This document shows, piece by piece, positions 9,192 through 17,432 of a DNA stretch of 64,000 nt; the first letter of the stretch is position 1; each line of letters begins with the position of its first letter. Source of the stretch: Ochrobactrum sp. CGA5 (GTDB taxonomy: Bacteria > Pseudomonadota > Alphaproteobacteria > Rhizobiales > Rhizobiaceae); the NCBI RefSeq assembly GCF_006345815.1, contig NZ_VCIG01000001.1, positions 62,001 through 126,000 on the forward strand, written 5' to 3'. Both the position numbers and the translations under genes were made by a program. A model generated the notes under the pieces. It saw only the letters and a list, made by a program, of their open reading frames with translations, was not told where the DNA came from and made no database searches.

Positions 9192-9983
9192 ATGCAGCTC
9201 ACCCCCCGTCACAATGCAATTCTTGAGCTCGCTCGCAAGCAGGGGCAGGTTCTGGTGGACGATCTAGCTGCGGCTTTCGAGGTGACGCCGCAGACGGTGC
9301 GCAAGGATTTGAATGACCTTTGTCGCGCCCGGATGCTGCGACGTATTCATGGAGGTGCACTCTATCCGTCCGGCGTTGAGAACATGGAATATGAAGCGCG
9401 ACGCCGCATCGCCGCGCATGAAAAGGAGTCGATCGGGCGTGCTGCCGCAGAAATCATTCCAGATGGCGCTTCCCTTTTCATCAATATAGGCACTACGACA
9501 GAAGCCGTCAGCCATGCGCTGGTCGACCACAACAATCTGATGGTTATCACCAATAACATCAATGTGGCCAACACTTTGCGCGTTCACCCCTCAATAGAAG
9601 TGGTCGTTGCAGGCGGTGTCGTTCGCCCGTCCGATGGCGGGATCGTCGGTGAAGCGGCTGTTGATTTCATCCGACAGTTCAAGGTCGACTACGCGATTAT
9701 CGGCGCTTCCGCCATGGACGAAGACGGGGCCCTCCTGGATTTCGATTTCCGCGAAGTGAAAGTGGCGCAAGCCATTATCGCCAATGCCCGCCACGTGATC
9801 CTTGTCACTGACTCCACGAAGCTGGAGCGAACCGCCCCGGTGCGCATTGGTCACATATCGCAGATCGATACCTTTATCACCGACCATTGCCCGTCAAACC
9901 AGTTGCGGGACCGTTGTCGTGAAAGCGAGGTTGAATTGATAGAAACTCTTGGAGAAAGGCAGGTCGAGGAAAAACGAATCTAA
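9192..9983 (+). CDS. glpR: DeoR-family glycerol-3-phosphate regulon repressor
   Basis: This 263-residue protein shows the DeoR layout: an N-terminal helix-turn-helix (about residues 5-57; FEVTPQTVRKDLNDLCR is the recognition part) and a C-terminal sugar-phosphate-sensing domain beginning near residue 75, with the family motifs NIGTTTEAV and ITNNINVANTL. It lies 82 bases upstream of glpD on the same strand, which is the main reason for the GlpR assignment; the family alone would allow other sugar phosphates. Phased TTCG words between the two genes are a plausible operator. Confidence 0.87.
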   Translation: MQLTPRHNAILELARKQGQVLVDDLAAAFEVTPQTVRKDLNDLCRARMLRRIHGGALYPSGVENMEYEARRRIAAHEKESIGRAAAEIIPDGASLFINIGTTTEAVSHALVDHNNLMVITNNINVANTLRVHPSIEVVVAGGVVRPSDGGIVGEAAVDFIRQFKVDYAIIGASAMDEDGALLDFDFREVKVAQAIIANARHVILVTDSTKLERTAPVRIGHISQIDTFITDHCPSNQLRDRCRESEVELIETLGERQVEEKRI

Positions 9984-9984
9984 G

Positions 9985-10042
9985 TTCGTTTCATTTTCGA
10001 TTTGCTTTCGTATTAAATGAATTATATTCGCTTTGGTTTTCG
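9985..10042 (+). promoter_or_regulatory. Phased TTCG repeats, candidate GlpR operator
   Basis: TTCG occurs at 9985, 9996, 10007, 10027 and 10039, the first three exactly 11 bases apart, most within TTTCG or TTTTCG. They fill the gap between glpR and glpD. DeoR-family repressors of rhizobia and enterobacteria commonly bind tandem TTTCG-type words, so this is a likely repressor site for glpD. Confidence 0.5.
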
Positions 10043-10065
10043 GAGACCGGTCTTCGGGGTTCGCC

Positions 10066-11577
10066 ATGGCGCAAGAGAAACTATTCGACATTTTTGTAAT
10101 CGGCGGCGGCATCAATGGCTGCGGTATCGCGCGCGACGCGGTTGGCCGCGGATTTTCGGTTGGCCTTGCCGAAATGAACGATCTGGCAAGCGGTACCTCG
10201 TCGCGAGCAACCAAACTTATTCACGGTGGTTTGCGCTATCTGGAGCACTATGAATTTCGTCTGGTGCGTGAGGCGCTGATGGAGCGCGAGGTGCTATGGG
10301 CCAATGCACCCCACATCATTCATCCGATGCGGTTTGTATTGCCTTATCATAAAGGCGGAATGCGCCCTGCATGGTTGTTGAGACTTGGATTATTCCTCTA
10401 TGACCATTTGGGTGGGCGTAAAAAGCTCCCTGCAACGCGTACACTCAATATGCGTTCCGATCCGGCGGCGCAGCCCTTGAAGCCGCTTTTTACAAAGGCA
10501 TTCGAATATTCGGACTGTTGGGTAGACGACGCACGTTTCGTCGCCTTAACCGCCCGCGATGCAGCGGATCGCGGTGCGATCCTCAGGACTCGAACCAAGG
10601 TCGTGGCGGCTCGCCGTGACAGGGAATACTGGACCGTTACGCTGGAGGGTGCCGGCAGCCGGGAGCGTGAGGAAGTTCGTGCCCGTCTGCTGGTCAATGC
10701 CGCTGGTCCCTGGGCCGACAAGGTTTTGCAAGGTGTCGAGGGAGATCGGCAGCTTCACAATGTCCGTCTTGTTCAGGGCAGTCATATTGTGGTGCACAAG
10801 AAATTCTCCGATCCCCGGTCCTATTTCTTCCAGAACAATGACGGGCGTATCATTTTTGCCATTCCATATGAGGATGACTTTACTCTGATCGGCACGACTG
10901 ATCAGGATTATGAGGGTGACCCGGCCAAGGTCGCGATCACCGACAGCGAGGCCGACTATCTCTGCGCGGCAGCCAGCGAATATTTCAAGGAACCGGTCAA
11001 AAGCACGGATATCGTCTGGATTTATTCCGGTGTGCGCCCGCTCTATGATGACGGTGCGAGCAAAGCACAGGAAGCAACGCGCGATTATGTGCTGAAAGAA
11101 GACGCGCCCGATGGGCTTGCGCCCCTGATCAACGTCTTCGGCGGCAAGCTGACGACCGCGCGGCGGCTCGCCGAGCATATGCTGGAAAAGATAGAGCTCC
11201 GGCTGGGGCAGAAGGGCGCGCCGTGGACCCATGCCGCACCGTTGCCCGGTGGTGACTTCGTGGAAGTCGAGTTCGAGCGTGAGCTGCAAAAGCTGAATGC
11301 CGCTTATTCTTTCCTGACTCCTGCCCACGCTCGGCGTTTGTTCCGACAATATGGAACGCGTACTCACGTCTTGCTTGGGGAGGCCGCTTCGCTTGCCGAT
11401 CTCGGGCAGCATTTCGGTGCGGATCTTTATGAAGCCGAAGTGCGGTATCTGCTTGAGCATGAATGGGCAGTGAGCGCTGAAGATATTCTATGGCGGCGTA
11501 CGAAACTTGGCCTTCGTCTCAATGCCGCGGATGTTTCCGCACTCGAAGAATATCTGAAGTCAGCATGGGTCGCCTGA
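10066..11577 (+). CDS. glpD: Aerobic glycerol-3-phosphate dehydrogenase
   Basis: GlpD is a membrane-associated flavoenzyme that oxidises sn-glycerol 3-phosphate to dihydroxyacetone phosphate and passes electrons to quinone. The 503-residue protein starts MAQEKLFDIF and shows the FAD dinucleotide motif VIGGGINGCGIARDA near residues 10-24, then SSRATKLIHGGLRYLE near 45-60, a family hallmark. The length matches E. coli GlpD (501). The frame is open 11 codons further upstream to a TTG, but that would lie inside the operator-like repeats, so the ATG at 10066 is preferred. No glpK or glpF is nearby. Confidence 0.94.
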   Translation: MAQEKLFDIFVIGGGINGCGIARDAVGRGFSVGLAEMNDLASGTSSRATKLIHGGLRYLEHYEFRLVREALMEREVLWANAPHIIHPMRFVLPYHKGGMRPAWLLRLGLFLYDHLGGRKKLPATRTLNMRSDPAAQPLKPLFTKAFEYSDCWVDDARFVALTARDAADRGAILRTRTKVVAARRDREYWTVTLEGAGSREREEVRARLLVNAAGPWADKVLQGVEGDRQLHNVRLVQGSHIVVHKKFSDPRSYFFQNNDGRIIFAIPYEDDFTLIGTTDQDYEGDPAKVAITDSEADYLCAAASEYFKEPVKSTDIVWIYSGVRPLYDDGASKAQEATRDYVLKEDAPDGLAPLINVFGGKLTTARRLAEHMLEKIELRLGQKGAPWTHAAPLPGGDFVEVEFERELQKLNAAYSFLTPAHARRLFRQYGTRTHVLLGEAASLADLGQHFGADLYEAEVRYLLEHEWAVSAEDILWRRTKLGLRLNAADVSALEEYLKSAWVA

Positions 11578-11642
11578 TCCTCTCAATCTTTAGCCGCACT
11601 TGCCAGTTGTGTTATGAGCAGTCATTATTCTCCTGGTGGATT

Positions 11643-11696
11643 GAATTTGACGTTTGATACCCGTCCGACATGGAGCCCGTTTCTGACGTCAAATTC
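11643..11696. promoter_or_regulatory. Perfect 11-base inverted repeat, candidate operator
   Basis: GAATTTGACGT (11643-11653) and ACGTCAAATTC (11686-11696) are exact inverted repeats 32 bases apart, about 43 bases or four helical turns centre to centre. They lie 135-190 bases upstream of the GAF-Fis regulator gene. The spacing fits two dimer sites on one DNA face better than an RNA hairpin. Confidence 0.45.
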
Positions 11697-11830
11697 GGAC
11701 ATCCACTAGAACCATCTATCTAATGGTGGTCTTCTCGGTTTCGACATTTGCTCGGCACGCATATCCGAGGGAGGCAAATGCCGGAATCAGACCACCAGAA
11801 AGCGGGTTCCAGCCTTCCTGGGAGGAAAAG

Positions 11831-12802
11831 ATGGGCACACCGCAAGACGGAACACATGCTGATCGGATTCAGTCCGCAATCATGACAGCGGGTGGCGCTG
11901 CCAGATCGGCTCTGGTCGCCTCATGGCGGCGCTCGGCGGAACTGCATGGGCTTGATCCTGCCGAACTGGGATCGGTGCGCACCCTTTCCGACGGCGAGTT
12001 CAAAACTGCTCATCAGCGTATCGAACGCCTCGTCAGCATAGCGCAAGCCAGTATGGATCGCCTTTATCTGGCCGTTGGCGGGGTCGGTTGTTGTGTGCTT
12101 CTGGCCGATAGCGAGGGCGTGCCGGTCGAACGTCGTGGCGCACCGGGCGATGACGATACCTTCTATCGCTGGGGGCTCTGGACCGGTGCGGTCTGGAGCG
12201 AACAAAGCGAAGGCACGAACGGCATTGGTACTTGCATTGTTGAGCAGCGTCCGCTGACAATCCATCGCGACCAGCATTTTCATACCCGTAATATAGGGCT
12301 TTCCTGTACGGTTGCCCCGATCCATGATCATCAAGGGCGCTTGATGGCGGCGCTCGACGTTTCTTCGTGTCGCGCCGATCTGACAGAGGCTTTTGCGCAA
12401 CTCATATCCGTCGCCGTAATCGATGCTGCACGGCGCATCGAAGCTGAGAATTTCCGTCAGGCTTTCCCCGAGGCTCGTATCATGCTGGCGCCAAGCCCCG
12501 ACAGAACAGGCGGCGCGCTGATCGCGGTCGACAAGGATGATCTGGTTATCGGCGCCACACGTGCGGCGCGTCTGGCCATGGGGCTTGACGATGCCGCTCT
12601 TGCGGTTCCGTTGCCCGCAGCCGATCTTCTCGGCTGGCATGCCGATCCGCGTGAAGATATGGCAGAGTCGGAGCGGAGCGTCATCCTGCGCGCCCTTGCG
12701 CGTGCAGAAGGGAATATTTCGGCGGCTGCCGGGCTTCTGGGCATCAGCCGCGCCACGCTTCATCGCAAGCTCAACCGGCTGAAGATCATTCGTCCGCACT
12801 AA
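11831..12802 (+). CDS. GAF-Fis (AcoR-like) transcriptional regulator lacking the AAA+ domain
   Basis: The 323-residue protein resembles the two ends of AcoR-type activators joined directly. Residues about 60-205 form a GAF-type sensory domain (EGTNGIGTCIVEQRPLTIH is the AcoR-like core), and residues about 280-322 a Fis-type helix-turn-helix (AAGLLGISRATLHRKLNRL). The central AAA+ sigma-54 activation domain is absent: no Walker A, no GAFTGA loop. It therefore probably does not activate sigma-54 promoters. The start at ATG 11831 follows a GGAGG ten bases upstream; the frame is open further upstream. The next gene, an aldehyde dehydrogenase on the same strand, is the likely target. Confidence 0.85.
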   Translation: MGTPQDGTHADRIQSAIMTAGGAARSALVASWRRSAELHGLDPAELGSVRTLSDGEFKTAHQRIERLVSIAQASMDRLYLAVGGVGCCVLLADSEGVPVERRGAPGDDDTFYRWGLWTGAVWSEQSEGTNGIGTCIVEQRPLTIHRDQHFHTRNIGLSCTVAPIHDHQGRLMAALDVSSCRADLTEAFAQLISVAVIDAARRIEAENFRQAFPEARIMLAPSPDRTGGALIAVDKDDLVIGATRAARLAMGLDDAALAVPLPAADLLGWHADPREDMAESERSVILRALARAEGNISAAAGLLGISRATLHRKLNRLKIIRPH

Positions 12803-12944
12803 TCAGAAATAGGCGGGCGCAACTGTCTCAATATTGCGACACATAACCTTGCGAGCTTGAATGCGCGGGATGACTCTTTCGCGCTGTCGCGCGATCCTCA
12901 CCCATGAAACGCTGTAGGAGCAGCGTGGTTTTGGGAGGAATGTC

Positions 12945-14462
12945 ATGAACAAGGTTGAATTCAGCCGGACCGTGAAGCCGGCTTTCGCAAAACGCTACGG
13001 AAATTTCATCGGGGGCAAATGGGTCGAACCCAAATCGGGCCGCTATTTCGAAAATACGTCGCCGGTCAACGGGCAGGTGCTTTGCGAAGTGGCCCGTTCG
13101 GACGCCGCCGATGTTGAAGCGGCTCTCGATGCAGCGCATGCCGCCAAGGATGCCTGGGGCAAGACGAGCGCGGCGGAACGCGCGCTCATCCTCAATCGCA
13201 TTGCCGACCGGATTGAGGAACACCTGCCTGCGCTGGCTGCCGCCGAAACCTGGGACAACGGCAAGCCAATCCGCGAAACTACCGCTGCCGATCTTCCTCT
13301 GGCCATCGACCATTTCCGCTATTTTGCCGGTGTGATCCGCGCCCAGGAAGGCAGCATTTCCGAAATCGATCATGATACGGTCGCCTATCACTTCCATGAG
13401 CCACTTGGTGTTGTCGGTCAGATCATCCCGTGGAATTTCCCTCTTCTCATGGCGACCTGGAAGCTCGCACCGGCACTTGCGGCGGGCAATTGTGTCGTTC
13501 TGAAGCCGGCTGAACAGACACCGGCATCGATCCTCGTGCTTATGGAACTGATCGGTGATCTTCTCCCGCCTGGGGTTATCAATGTCGTCAACGGGTTTGG
13601 CCTTGAGGCAGGCAAACCGCTTGCATCGAGCCCACGCATCGCCAAGATCGCCTTCACCGGTGAAACGACGACGGGTCGATTAATCATGCAATATGCCAGC
13701 CAGAATCTTATTCCGGTTACGCTGGAACTCGGCGGCAAGTCACCGAACATCTTCTTCAAGGATGTTGCAGCGGAAGACGACGACTTCCTCGATAAGGCCA
13801 TTGAAGGTTTTGTAATGTTCGCGCTCAACCAGGGCGAAGTCTGTACTTGCCCAAGTCGCGCACTCATCCATGAGTCGATCTATGACAAGTTCATGGAGAA
13901 GGCGCTGAAGCGTGTGGATGCGATTGTGCAGGGTGACCCACTCGATCCGGCAACGATGATCGGCGCGCAGGCCTCCAGCGAACAGCTCGAGAAAATCCTG
14001 AGCTATCTCGATATTGGTCGTCAGGAAGGTGCTGAAGTGCTGGCAGGCGGCGAGCGCAATATTCTGCCGGGCGATCTGGCTGGCGGTTATTATGTGAAGC
14101 CGACCGTATTCAAGGGCAACAACAAGATGCGTGTTTTCCAGGAGGAAATCTTCGGGCCGGTCGTGTCTGTTGCTACCTTCAAGGATGATGCTGAGGCGCT
14201 ATCGATTGCCAACGATACGCTTTACGGTCTGGGCGCTGGTATATGGACACGGGACGGCACGCGGGCCTATCGTTTCGGACGCGCCATTCAAGCCGGTCGC
14301 GTGTGGACCAATTGCTATCATGCCTATCCGGCGCATGCGGCATTCGGCGGTTATAAGCAATCGGGCATCGGTCGCGAAAACCACCTGAAAATGCTGGACC
14401 ACTATCAGAACACCAAGAATATGCTGGTGAGCTACAGCCCGAAGAAGTTGGGTTTCTTCTAG
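12945..14462 (+). CDS. NAD-dependent aldehyde dehydrogenase (acetaldehyde/AcoD-ExaC type)
   Basis: This 505-residue cytosolic enzyme oxidises an aldehyde to its acid with NAD(P). Family marks are complete: [12 protein letters not shown] near residue 163, the FTGETTTGR nucleotide loop, the general-base glutamate in LELGGKSPN near 264, and the catalytic cysteine at 300 ([11 protein letters not shown]). The sequence type is that of AcoD/ExaC enzymes acting on acetaldehyde and other short aldehydes. A GGGAGG precedes ATG 12945. Together with the GAF-Fis regulator upstream and the alcohol dehydrogenase and DUF779 gene downstream it makes an alcohol-to-acid pathway. The exact substrate is an inference. 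Confidence 0.92.
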   Translation: MNKVEFSRTVKPAFAKRYGNFIGGKWVEPKSGRYFENTSPVNGQVLCEVARSDAADVEAALDAAHAAKDAWGKTSAAERALILNRIADRIEEHLPALAAAETWDNGKPIRETTAADLPLAIDHFRYFAGVIRAQEGSISEIDHDTVAYHFHEPLGVVGQIIPWNFPLLMATWKLAPALAAGNCVVLKPAEQTPASILVLMELIGDLLPPGVINVVNGFGLEAGKPLASSPRIAKIAFTGETTTGRLIMQYASQNLIPVTLELGGKSPNIFFKDVAAEDDDFLDKAIEGFVMFALNQGEVCTCPSRALIHESIYDKFMEKALKRVDAIVQGDPLDPATMIGAQASSEQLEKILSYLDIGRQEGAEVLAGGERNILPGDLAGGYYVKPTVFKGNNKMRVFQEEIFGPVVSVATFKDDAEALSIANDTLYGLGAGIWTRDGTRAYRFGRAIQAGRVWTNCYHAYPAHAAFGGYKQSGIGRENHLKMLDHYQNTKNMLVSYSPKKLGFF

Positions 14463-14563
14463 AGCATGTCTCCCAAAAGTGGAAACCGGTTTTGGGATCA
14501 AGACATGCATAAAACAAAAGGTTAGAGCGGCTTCAACAACCCCGTTTTAAACGAAACTGCTCC
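14461..14563. repeat. Compound palindromic repeat after the aldehyde dehydrogenase gene
   Basis: Two elements follow the stop codon at once. The first (14461-14510) is an imperfect palindrome with arms AGCATGTCT and AGACATGC around a core AAGTGGAAACCGGTTTT. The second (14524-14563) has arms AGAGCGG and CTGCTCC around GTTTTAAACGAAAC. The first is nearly the same as the copy at 19461. Confidence 0.65.
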
Positions 14564-14691
14564 AACCGAAGCTTAACCCCGAACCGCAATGCGAAGAAAA
14601 TGTCTTCCTATTGCGCTCAATCAATGGGTGGAGCCGTACTTGATGGCAGTATTGCGTAGAGCATAACGGTTTCCAATACCCTCCCAAGGGG

Positions 14692-14713
14692 GCCTGGGCG
14701 GAAACGCCCGGGC
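14692..14713 (+). terminator. GC-rich hairpin with GAAA loop
   Basis: GCCTGGGCG, loop GAAA, CGCCCGGGC (one G-T mismatch-like pair), followed by GACCTTTCTGTT. It lies between the aldehyde and alcohol dehydrogenase genes and could terminate the first transcript, which would make adhA a separate unit. The rest of 14564-14809 shows no gene. Confidence 0.5.
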
Positions 14714-14809
14714 GACCTTTCTGTTATCTCCCTATGGCATTCAGTTTTCGACACCCATTTCTTCCTTCCCCAGGAAGCAAGTTCAGTTCGACAACGAAGG
14801 AGAAACCTC

Positions 14810-15844
14810 ATGGCAAAGACAATGAAAGCCGCTGTGGTGCGGGCATTCGGAAAGCCACTGACGATTGACGAAGTGCCTATACCCGAGCCCGGGCCGGGCC
14901 AGATACAGGTCGCCATCCGTGCATTCGGCGTTTGCCATACCGATCTGCATGCCGCCGAGGGCGACTGGCCAGTGAAACCCAATCCACCGTTCATTCCGGG
15001 ACACGAAGGCGTTGGCTATGTTTCGGCTGTGGGTAGCGGCGTCAGACACGTCAAGGAAGGGGATCGCGTTGGCGTTCCATGGCTTTATACTGCTTGCGGC
15101 CACTGTCGCCATTGCCTCGGCGGCTGGGAAACGCTGTGTGAAGAGCAGTTGAATACGGGCTATTCGGTTAATGGCGGCTTTGCCGAATATGTCGTAGCCG
15201 ATCCGAATTTCGTCGGGCACTTGCCTAAGAATATCGACTTCAACGAAATCGCGCCGGTTTTGTGTGCAGGTGTGACGGTTTACAAGGGCCTCAAGGTGAC
15301 GGATACCAAGCCCGGTGACTGGGTCGTGATCTCCGGTGTTGGCGGGCTCGGCCATATGGCAGTGCAATATGCCAAAGCGATGGGGCTTAATGTCGCCGCA
15401 GTAGACATTGATGACAAAAAGCTCGATCTAGCCCGCAAGCTCGGCGCGACAGTAACCGTCAATGCCAAAACGCATAACGATCCAGCAGCCTACATCAAAA
15501 GAGAAACCGATGGTGGTGCGCAGGGCGTGCTGGTGACGGCGGTTTCGCCGATTGCCTTTGAGCAGGCGCTGGGCATGGTATCGCGCGGCGGCACTGTATC
15601 GCTCAACGGCCTGCCGCCCGGAGACTTTCCGCTCTCAATCTTCAATATGGTGCTCAACGGGGTTACCGTGCGCGGCTCCATTGTTGGTACACGGCTCGAT
15701 CTGCAGGAGTCGCTGGATTTCGCTGCCGACGGCAAGGTGCGCGCCACTATCCGCACCGAGAAGCTGGAAGATATCAATTCCATCTTTGACGATATGCGTC
15801 AGGGCAATATTGAAGGTCGCGTCGTGATGGACCTGACACAATAA
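14810..15844 (+). CDS. adhA: Zinc-dependent alcohol dehydrogenase (AdhA/AdhP type)
   Basis: This 344-residue medium-chain dehydrogenase oxidises primary alcohols with NAD. The catalytic-zinc ligands are visible in GVCHTDLHA and GHEGVG, the structural-zinc cysteines in ACGHCRHCLGGWETLCEEQ (spacing C-x2-C-x2-C-x7-C, about residues 96-109), and the NAD motif in SGVGGLGHMAVQYAKA near 176. A GGAG precedes the ATG by about eight bases. Following the aldehyde dehydrogenase on the same strand, it suggests a route such as ethanol to acetaldehyde to acetate. The symbol follows the closest family (AdhA/AdhP); other short-chain alcohols are possible substrates. Confidence 0.9.
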   Translation: MAKTMKAAVVRAFGKPLTIDEVPIPEPGPGQIQVAIRAFGVCHTDLHAAEGDWPVKPNPPFIPGHEGVGYVSAVGSGVRHVKEGDRVGVPWLYTACGHCRHCLGGWETLCEEQLNTGYSVNGGFAEYVVADPNFVGHLPKNIDFNEIAPVLCAGVTVYKGLKVTDTKPGDWVVISGVGGLGHMAVQYAKAMGLNVAAVDIDDKKLDLARKLGATVTVNAKTHNDPAAYIKRETDGGAQGVLVTAVSPIAFEQALGMVSRGGTVSLNGLPPGDFPLSIFNMVLNGVTVRGSIVGTRLDLQESLDFAADGKVRATIRTEKLEDINSIFDDMRQGNIEGRVVMDLTQ

Positions 15845-15856
15845 TGTCTGGACGCG

Positions 15857-15904
15857 AGAGCGCATCGCGAAAAGTCTGAGACGATTTTCGGGCTGGATGC
15901 GTGT
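15857..15904. repeat. Palindromic intergenic repeat
   Basis: AGCGCATC and GATGCG arms bracket CGAAAAGTCTGAGACGATTTTCG, a diverged copy of the repeat family found at 14461, 19461, 21440 and 51949. It lies between adhA and the DUF779 gene. Confidence 0.5.
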
Positions 15905-15964
15905 TAAATAAACATTCGGAGCGGGCATCGTAAAGCTGCCCGCCAATCTTCTTGGGAGGAGGAT

Positions 15965-16324
15965 ATGACAGAGAAAGACCCAGGCATGGGGCTCGGTCAG
16001 GTTAGCGCTACTCCAGCAGCGCTTGACCTCATCCGCGAGTTGCAAGCCGAGTATGGCCCGATCATGTTTCATCAGTCGGGCGGTTGTTGCGACGGGTCAT
16101 CACCCATGTGCTACCCACAAGGTGAATTCATCGTCGGCGATACGGATGTAAAGCTGGGCGATATCGGGGGTGCTCCAGTCTATATCAGCGGTCCGCAATA
16201 TGAAGTCTGGAAGCATACCGAACTCATTATTGACGTTATTCCAGGGCGTGGAGGCATGTTCTCCCTCGATAACGGGCGTGAGGTTCGGTTTCTGACGCGC
16301 TCGCGGGTTTGCTCGGCTCCCTGA
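15965..16324 (+). CDS. DUF779 family protein
   Basis: The 119-residue product belongs to DUF779, small proteins usually encoded next to aldehyde dehydrogenases. It carries the conserved cysteines C41, C42 and C49 in HQSGGCCDGSSPMCY and a TELIIDVIPGRGGMFSLD segment typical of the family. The cysteines suggest metal or thiol chemistry, but no biochemical role is established that I know of. It begins after a strong GGGAGGAGG, 120 bases downstream of adhA, and the context points to a role in aldehyde oxidation. Confidence 0.85.
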   Translation: MTEKDPGMGLGQVSATPAALDLIRELQAEYGPIMFHQSGGCCDGSSPMCYPQGEFIVGDTDVKLGDIGGAPVYISGPQYEVWKHTELIIDVIPGRGGMFSLDNGREVRFLTRSRVCSAP

Positions 16325-16400
16325 TTTCTCTTTTCGTTTTGTCGCAAAGCGGTTAGTTAGGTCCTCACCCTAGATCGGAGAGGGAGGGAGACGATCCGAT

Positions 16401-17423
16401 ATGGCCGCTGTAGGAAAACGAGCAACCATTCATGATGTGGCCCGCCTTGCCGGTGTGTCGATCAAGACAGTTTCACGCGTTTATAACGACGAACCGAACG
16501 TGCGCGAGGCCATTCGTGAAAAGGTCAAGAATGCCGGGAGCGAATTGCGTTACCGTCCCAATGCTGCAGCGCGCAACCTGGTTGAACGGCGTTCTCACCT
16601 GATTGGTCTTTTCTTTGAAAATCCGAGCGCCAGCTATGTCACCGAATTGCAGATGGGTGCGCTGGAACGACTGCGCGACACGCGATACCGGCTGCTGATT
16701 TTCCCTGTCGAAAATCGTGAGGATATTCGTGGGGCATTGATTGAAACGGCCCATGCTTCTGGTCTCGATGGTATCATTGTGACGCCCCCCATGTCGGACG
16801 ATCCAGAAATCCTGGCCGAACTGACAGCTTCCGCGATGCCGTTTGCCCGTGTCGCAGGCGACGTAAATGTGCATCCGACGGATAGTGTGACGATCGATGA
16901 CCAGGCTGCAGCCGCCGATCTGATGGAGTATCTTCTGAAACTCGGTCATCGTCGGATTGCCATTGTTATTGGCGATCCAACCCATCGTTCGGCGGAACTG
17001 CGCCTTGCAGGCTATCGGCGCGCATTGGAAGAGGCGGGGATCAAAGGTAATCCTGACTATGAAGTTCAGGGTGGCTTCAGTTTTGCCAGCGGTCTTGCGG
17101 CGGGAAAGAAGCTGCTTTCGCTTGACGAGCCGCCGACAGCCGTTTTCGCGTCAAACGACGACATGGCGGCTGCCGTCATGCAAGTCGCCTATGACCACAA
17201 TATTGCGGTACCTGATCAGCTAACGGTAGTTGGCTTCGATGACAGCGCGATCGCCAGCATGGTTTCGCCACAGATCACCACCGTCCGCCAGCCAATTTTT
17301 GAGATGACCCGTGATGCGGCGGACATGCTTCTGAACCAGATTGAGACCGGCCACTTGTCTCCGTCCCGGCGGATTGAATATAAACTTATCATCCGTCAGT
17401 CTTCGGGCAAGGCACCGGTATAG
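16401..17423 (+). CDS. LacI-family transcriptional regulator
   Basis: A 340-residue repressor: N-terminal helix-turn-helix (ATIHDVARLAGVSIKTVSRV, residues 8-27), a hinge segment ending RYRPNAAARNL near residue 60, and a periplasmic-binding-protein-like effector domain from about residue 68 to the end. The sequence DMAAAVMQVAYDHNI with the GFDDSAIASMVSPQITTVRQP segment is characteristic. The gene sits 76 bases after the DUF779 gene on the same strand, and its end lies only nine bases from the end of the convergent LTA-synthase-like gene. Its effector and targets are unknown; no sugar genes are adjacent. Confidence 0.88.
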   Translation: MAAVGKRATIHDVARLAGVSIKTVSRVYNDEPNVREAIREKVKNAGSELRYRPNAAARNLVERRSHLIGLFFENPSASYVTELQMGALERLRDTRYRLLIFPVENREDIRGALIETAHASGLDGIIVTPPMSDDPEILAELTASAMPFARVAGDVNVHPTDSVTIDDQAAAADLMEYLLKLGHRRIAIVIGDPTHRSAELRLAGYRRALEEAGIKGNPDYEVQGGFSFASGLAAGKKLLSLDEPPTAVFASNDDMAAAVMQVAYDHNIAVPDQLTVVGFDDSAIASMVSPQITTVRQPIFEMTRDAADMLLNQIETGHLSPSRRIEYKLIIRQSSGKAPV

Positions 17424-17432
17424 ACACCAAGG

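Noticed and set aside
12033-12260. Short antisense frame inside the GAF-Fis gene
   Set aside because: It is an overlap in another frame of a clearly coding gene with no independent signal.
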